64,000 bases of DNA from Nocardia fusca NBRC 14340. Its GTDB lineage: Bacteria; Actinomycetota; Actinomycetes; Mycobacteriales; Mycobacteriaceae. A program made the position numbers and the translations under genes. Shown here piece by piece: positions 60,279 through 64,000 of this stretch. Location: positions 186,001 to 250,000 of the forward strand of contig NZ_BDCU01000030.1 in the NCBI RefSeq assembly GCF_001618425.1, in the 5' to 3' direction. Positions within the stretch are counted from its first letter, which is position 1. Every line of letters starts with the position of its first letter. A model generated the notes under the pieces. The model did not search any database, was not told the DNA's origin, and saw only the letters and a program-made list of their open reading frames with translations.

Positions 60279-61157
60279 GTGCACAGTCGAAGAGGTTTGC
60301 AGTATCTGGTGGCGGCCGCGGCCGCCGCTACGAGTATCGCGCTGGCCGGGCTCGCCGGCGCGCCGGCCCAGGCCAGCCCTGAAACAGACGCCCTGTACAA
60401 CTCTGCTCAGCGCCATTTCACCGACGGCGATTCCGTCGCCGGCCGGGCCGCGCTCCACGATTTGATCGGGCGGGATCCCACCGATGCCGAGGCGCTGTCC
60501 CTTCAGGCGATCTGGTCCCATTACGCGGGCGATATACCGGCCCTCAACGATGCCATGGGCCGCCTGCGCGCCATCGACAGCGCGATGGCCGCCGGCACCG
60601 ACGGCGTCCTGCACGCGGTCGGCGCGGGTATCGCCACCCTCCCGAACCCACTTCCGGCCCTGGTCGGGCCGCAGACCGGCATCGTGGTCTTCGGTTTCGG
60701 GCTGCTCCCCGACGGTACGCCCCGCCCCGAACTCGTCGAACGCCTGCAGGCCGCCTGGCTGCAGGCCATCGCCTCACCGTTCTCGCCGATCGTCGTCAGT
60801 GGCAACAATCCGAGCAACGGCATCACCGAGGCCCAGGCCATGGCCGGCTGGCTGATCCACCGGGGTATCCCGGCCGAACGGATCCATCTGGAGAACCGAG
60901 CCGGTTCGACGGTCCAGAACGCGCTGTTCAGTGCCGATATTCTGCACAACCTGGGCGCCCGGACCGCGGTGGCGGTGACCTCACCGAACCATATCCGGCG
61001 CGCGGTCGCCGATCTGTACGTCGCAGGAATTCCGGTGGTGGGCGCTACCACCTCGTTGAACCAGCTGGTCTCCCAGCTGCCCCCGCCCGGCAAACGGGCT
61101 CAGTACAGCATCTACCTCGACGCGACGCGCACGTTCCAGCTCAACACCAGCCGCTGA
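60279..61157 (+). CDS. Secreted YdcF/DUF218-like protein
   Basis: A 292-residue exported protein. The signal peptide (~1-30) ends in APAQAS; residues ~35-120 are helical and TPR-like (GRAALHDLIGRDPTDAEALS); ~135-290 is a DUF218/YdcF domain (GIVVFGFGLLPDGTPRPELV, VVSGNNPSNGITEAQAM, AERIHLENRAGSTVQNALFS). YdcF-type proteins are linked to envelope polymer or cofactor handling without a firm reaction. The GTG at 60279 lies 10 nt after GAAAGG; the frame is open further upstream without homology. Confidence 0.82.
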   Translation: MHSRRGLQYLVAAAAAATSIALAGLAGAPAQASPETDALYNSAQRHFTDGDSVAGRAALHDLIGRDPTDAEALSLQAIWSHYAGDIPALNDAMGRLRAIDSAMAAGTDGVLHAVGAGIATLPNPLPALVGPQTGIVVFGFGLLPDGTPRPELVERLQAAWLQAIASPFSPIVVSGNNPSNGITEAQAMAGWLIHRGIPAERIHLENRAGSTVQNALFSADILHNLGARTAVAVTSPNHIRRAVADLYVAGIPVVGATTSLNQLVSQLPPPGKRAQYSIYLDATRTFQLNTSR

Positions 61158-61241
61158 CCCATCGCATGAGCACCGCCCCTCGGTCGGCTAGCCGAGGGGC
61201 GGTCTCCTGATACCCGCCCGGTCCGGCCGGGACCTGAGCGA

Positions 61242-62363
61242 TCAGACCGACGCCACGGCCGCCCGGATGCGGGCGGCCGCCGCATCGGGTGGGATATCGG
61301 CGATGAACGCGCCCATCGCCGATTCGGAACCGGCCAGGTATTTGATCTTGTCCGCACCGCGCCGGATCGAGGTCAGCTGGAGATGCAGGCGGACGGAATC
61401 GCGGCCGGTGTGGACGGGCGCCTGATGCCACGCGGCGATATAGGGGGTCGGATCGTCGTAGAGGGCGTCGATCCCGCGCAGCAGGCGCAGGTACAGGGTG
61501 GCCAGTTCGTCGCGTTCCGCCTCGTCGGTGGCCGCGAAGTCCGGGATCTGCCGGTGCGGGAGCAGATGTACCTCGATCGGCCACCGGGCCGCGAACGGAA
61601 CGAAGGCCGTCCACAACTCCCCGGCCAGGACGATGCGTCCGCCCGCGCGTTCACCGTCCAGGATGCGCTGGAACAGGTCCGGCCCCAGTCGTCGCACGGA
61701 ATCGAGTACCCGGGCGGTCCGCGGTGTGACATAGGGGTAGGCGTAGATCTGGCCGTGGGGATGCGGCAGGGTGACGCCGATGGCTTCGCCGCGGTTCTCG
61801 AACGGGAACACCTGCTCGACCCCGGGCAACGCGGACAGTTCGGCGGTGCGATCGGCCCATGCCTCGATCACCGTGCGGGCCCGGCCGGGGGTGAGATCGC
61901 CGAAGGACCCCTCGGGCGCCGGGCTGAAGCACACGACTTCGCAGCGTCCGACCGCCACGCGTTCGCGGTCGAACCCGAGGGCCGCCATATCGTCGGGTCC
62001 GGCCGGGACCGGCGGGATACCGGCCGGCTCGTTCGCCAGCGCGGGGCCGAAGGACGGGGATCGGTTCTCGAATACCGCGACGTCGTACTGATCGGGTATC
62101 TCCGACGGGTTGCCCGGCGTCTGCGGAGCGAGCGGGTCACGATCGGCCGGCGGTAGCACCACCCGGCTCTGCCGGGCCGCGGCGATGGAGATCCATTCGC
62201 CGGTGAGGACGTCCTGGCGCATCACCGCGGTCGGCGGTCGGGGTTCGAGCCGACGGGTGTCGATACGGCGTTCGGGTCCGAGGCGCGTATCGGCGTCGTC
62301 GTAATAGATGAGATCCCGGCCGTCGGCCAGTTTCGCGGTGCGCTTCACGATGCGGCTGGGCAC
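61242..62363 (-). CDS. galT: Galactose-1-phosphate uridylyltransferase
   Basis: A 373-residue GalT. The nucleophile motif is TLPHPHGQIY (His203 in HPH), ENRSPSFGPA and CEVVCFSPAPEGSF are family blocks, and PIEVHLLPHRQIPDF is the second HIT-fold half. It swaps UMP between UDP-glucose and galactose-1-phosphate in the Leloir pathway. No galK or galE is adjacent. The GTG at 62363 falls 6 nt after a TATCGT -10 box; a GTG nine codons upstream (62390) is possible but lies before that promoter. Confidence 0.93.
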   Translation of the reverse strand: MPSRIVKRTAKLADGRDLIYYDDADTRLGPERRIDTRRLEPRPPTAVMRQDVLTGEWISIAAARQSRVVLPPADRDPLAPQTPGNPSEIPDQYDVAVFENRSPSFGPALANEPAGIPPVPAGPDDMAALGFDRERVAVGRCEVVCFSPAPEGSFGDLTPGRARTVIEAWADRTAELSALPGVEQVFPFENRGEAIGVTLPHPHGQIYAYPYVTPRTARVLDSVRRLGPDLFQRILDGERAGGRIVLAGELWTAFVPFAARWPIEVHLLPHRQIPDFAATDEAERDELATLYLRLLRGIDALYDDPTPYIAAWHQAPVHTGRDSVRLHLQLTSIRRGADKIKYLAGSESAMGAFIADIPPDAAAARIRAAVASV

Positions 62364-62369
62364 CCGTTC

Positions 62370-62375
62370 ACGATA
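62370..62375 (-). promoter_or_regulatory. -10 box of a leaderless galT promoter
   Basis: TATCGT on the minus strand, 6 nt before the GTG at 62363, with no ribosome binding site. Confidence 0.5.
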
Positions 62376-62553
62376 ACGAGCCGCGCGCACCGACCGGCCG
62401 CCCGTGGTGTCGGCGGGTCGGACGCGGTGGCGCGGCGCAATGGACCGAGTTCGCCGGCGGGTCTGCTCGGGGGGCGGCCGGTCTCCGAGACGAGTGACGC
62501 CGCGGCCGCGCCCCTCTCGGAAAAGCCTGGACCGGTGGACACCTCCGACGTTA

Positions 62554-62568
62554 TAGTCGAATCGACTA
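62554..62568. promoter_or_regulatory. Perfect 15-bp palindrome before the VWA/PurA-like operon
   Basis: TAGTCGA-A-TCGACTA lies 22-36 bp upstream of the VWA start, in an AT-rich patch that includes the likely -10 region. Sites of this TAGTC/GACTA shape recall operators of Nudix-related (NrtR) regulators, but I cannot confirm this. Confidence 0.65.
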
Positions 62569-62589
62569 AAACATGGAGGAGATTTCGAG

Positions 62590-63528
62590 ATGGGTTACGG
62601 CAACTGGGACCACAGCGCCTACCGGGCGGCCAAGGCCTACCGCACGCGCCGAGGTATGGACGATTTCGGTTACACCGCGCAACTACGCGAGCAGCCCTAC
62701 GACACCTGGAAGGTCCATCCGGACCTGGATCCGTTCGGCGTGCGGGCCCGCGAGTGCCGGGATTCGGCCGACCACGGGAATTCGCTGCCGATCGCCGTAC
62801 TGTTCGACGTCACCGGGTCCATGGGGCAGGTACCGATGATCGTGCAGGGCAAACTCGGAAAACTGCACGGCCTGCTGCGGGACAAGGGCTATGCCGACGA
62901 TCCGCAGATCCTGTTCGGCGGGATCGGCGACGCCGATACCGACCGCGCACCGCTGCAGGTGGGCCAGTTCGAATCCGACAACCGGATGGACGATCAGCTG
63001 CGGGCCGTCCTGCTCGAAGGCGGAGGCGGCGGCCAGAAGTCCGAGAGTTACGAACTGGCGGCGTACTTCATGGCCGAACACGTGGTGACCGATGCCTGGG
63101 AGAAGCGCGGCAAGAAGGGATACCTGTTCCTCATCGGCGACGAACTGAACAAACCCCGGCTGGCCGCCCGCCACATCCGGGCCGTGATCGGCGATCACAT
63201 CCGCACCGACATCAGGGTCGAGTCGATCTACCGCGAACTCGCGCAGCGCTGGCAGGTGCACTACATCCTGCCGAACCAGTCGTCGTACTACCACGATCCC
63301 GAAATCGCGGAGCACTGGCGAGCCCTGCTGGGCCAGAACTTCCTGCGCCTCGACGACCCGGCGGCGGTCTGCGAATTGATCGCACTGACGGTCGGGTTGT
63401 CGGAGAACCGGGTGGACGTGCACACGGGGCTGGCCGATCTGCGTGATATCGGCTCCGCGGCCGAGGCCGAGGTGGTCGGCCGGGCGCTGCACGCGCAACA
63501 GAAGGCATTGCCCGGCGGCACCCACTGA
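62590..63528 (+). CDS. VWA-domain protein with MIDAS motif
   Basis: A 312-residue cytosolic protein. AVLFDVTGSMGQ (Asp73-Thr75-Ser77) is the metal-ion-dependent adhesion site of a von Willebrand factor A domain (~66-260); GGGGGQKSESYELAAYFMAE and LFLIGDELNKP follow as the later MIDAS loops. The N-terminal 60 residues are charged and conserved-looking (YTAQLREQPYDTWKVHPDLD). It probably organises a protein complex. GGAGGA lies 9 nt before the ATG, and the PurA-like gene follows after 31 bp. Confidence 0.85.
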   Translation: MGYGNWDHSAYRAAKAYRTRRGMDDFGYTAQLREQPYDTWKVHPDLDPFGVRARECRDSADHGNSLPIAVLFDVTGSMGQVPMIVQGKLGKLHGLLRDKGYADDPQILFGGIGDADTDRAPLQVGQFESDNRMDDQLRAVLLEGGGGGQKSESYELAAYFMAEHVVTDAWEKRGKKGYLFLIGDELNKPRLAARHIRAVIGDHIRTDIRVESIYRELAQRWQVHYILPNQSSYYHDPEIAEHWRALLGQNFLRLDDPAAVCELIALTVGLSENRVDVHTGLADLRDIGSAAEAEVVGRALHAQQKALPGGTH

Positions 63529-63559
63529 ACGAGACGTACCGGACAGGAAGAGAACGGAA

Positions 63560-64000
63560 ATGGCGGACCGGGCGCGGGCCGGCGGGCATCTGATCGTGGT
63601 GGATCTCGGATTCGGCGACGCCGGGAAAGGGGCGACCGTCGACTGGCTGTGCAACCCCGAGGCGGCGCTGGGCGTTTCGGCGGTGGTGCGATTCAACGGT
63701 GGCGCGCAGGCCGCGCACAATGTGGTCGCGGGCGGTCGGCACCACACCTTCGCCCAATTCGGCTCGGGAACCTTCTCGGGAGTGCCGACGCTGCTCTCCG
63801 AACACATGCTGGTGGAACCACTGGCGCTGGCCGCGGAAGCGGAGCGACTCATCCGGCTCGGCGTGGCGGATCCACTGTCGCTGCTGTCCGTCGACGGGCG
63901 CGCCCTGCTCACCACCCCCGTCCATATCGCCGCCAACCGGGCCCGTGAGGAGGCGCGCGGCGCCGACCGGCACGGATCGTGTGGGATGGGAATCGGGGAA
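63560..64000 (+). CDS. Adenylosuccinate-synthetase-like protein, diverged (3' end outside window)
   Basis: The first 147 residues are visible. GFGDAGKGATVDW (18-30) matches the PurA loop GDEGKGKIVD with the catalytic Asp20 kept but Glu changed to Ala; VRFNGGAQAAHNVV keeps the catalytic His of GGNNAGHTVV; SCGMGIGE stands where PurA has TTGRGIGP. So the IMP/GTP-binding fold is likely, but the active site differs from housekeeping PurA. Coupling to a VWA gene suggests a special nucleotide-ligase pathway, not general purine synthesis. Confidence 0.75.
   Translation, partial: MADRARAGGHLIVVDLGFGDAGKGATVDWLCNPEAALGVSAVVRFNGGAQAAHNVVAGGRHHTFAQFGSGTFSGVPTLLSEHMLVEPLALAAEAERLIRLGVADPLSLLSVDGRALLTTPVHIAANRAREEARGADRHGSCGMGIGE

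Noticed and set aside
62236-62256. tRNA T-loop-like GGTTCGAGCC
   Set aside because: It lies inside galT and no acceptor stem, anticodon or D arm can be formed around it.
1-64000. Search for CRISPR arrays, insertion sequences, attachment sites and rRNA/tRNA genes
   Set aside because: No regularly spaced repeats, transposase or integrase genes, or RNA gene signatures were seen on reading the window; the two truncated genes are the only traces of rearrangement.

Overview
The window is high-GC actinobacterial DNA, almost certainly from a mycolic-acid group genus and most like Nocardia. The signs are a KstR-type operator, an IdeR-type iron box beside a siderophore-interacting protein, a PapA-like acyltransferase, a DUF3558 lipoprotein, a FadE5-like acyl-CoA dehydrogenase, fused CysNC, many TetR/IclR/GntR regulators, and several promoters in which a TANNNT -10 box sits 6-7 nt before the start codon (leaderless transcripts). 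I see no insertion sequence, phage, tRNA, rRNA or CRISPR array. Genus assignment is inference.

Layout. 1-4.3 kb: tail of an FAD-binding dehydrogenase, an IclR regulator, a thioredoxin/Ser-Thr kinase pair and a PaaI-type thioesterase. 4.4-11.4 kb: a leftward DUF1214/SDR/sulfotransferase operon and, across an IclR gene, a rightward cysD-cysNC operon that makes the sulfotransferase cofactor PAPS; KstR-like boxes lie on both sides of the IclR gene. 11.4-17.3 kb: divergent TetR and GlxA-type regulators, two alpha/beta hydrolases, a FadE5-like dehydrogenase and a frameshifted DUF664 remnant. 17.3-20.7 kb: leuA with a Leu-rich leader peptide, divergent from a GntR regulator coupled to an ABC ATPase. 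20.7-27.7 kb: a molybdenum hydroxylase locus (TetR, MocA-like, XdhC, CoxL/M/S-type subunits and a tail-anchored CoxG-like protein).

27.7-33.5 kb: a TetR remnant, a DUF305 lipoprotein with a DUF6153-like membrane protein, an orphan acyl carrier protein, a GXWXG/alcohol dehydrogenase operon and two TetR genes. 33.7-38.9 kb: a two-flavoenzyme operon (one enzyme with a Tat-type leader), a secreted glycine-rich protein and a helix-turn-helix protein. 39-46 kb: an EmrB-type exporter, a DUF3558 lipoprotein, a PucR regulator next to a free-standing copy of its sensory domain, an M50 protease, an iron-regulated siderophore-interacting protein and a PapA-like acyltransferase. 46-56.9 kb: a membrane metallophosphoesterase, an SRPBCC-acyl-CoA ligase fusion, a small Cys-rich protein, an F420-type luciferase-like enzyme, and a tellurium-type group (extracytoplasmic binding protein, phytoene-desaturase-like enzyme, TerD-AIM24 fusion). 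56.9-64 kb: an SDR remnant, a KhtTU-like antiporter, a FolD variant lacking the expected catalytic Lys, a secreted YdcF-like protein, galT, and a VWA protein coupled to a diverged adenylosuccinate-synthetase-like gene that runs off the edge.

The two most interesting units are the sulfation module (4.4-11.4 kb), which matches the order of Mycobacterium tuberculosis Rv3531c-Rv3529c but carries its own PAPS synthesis genes, and the VWA/PurA-like pair at the right edge, which sits behind a perfect 15-bp palindrome.
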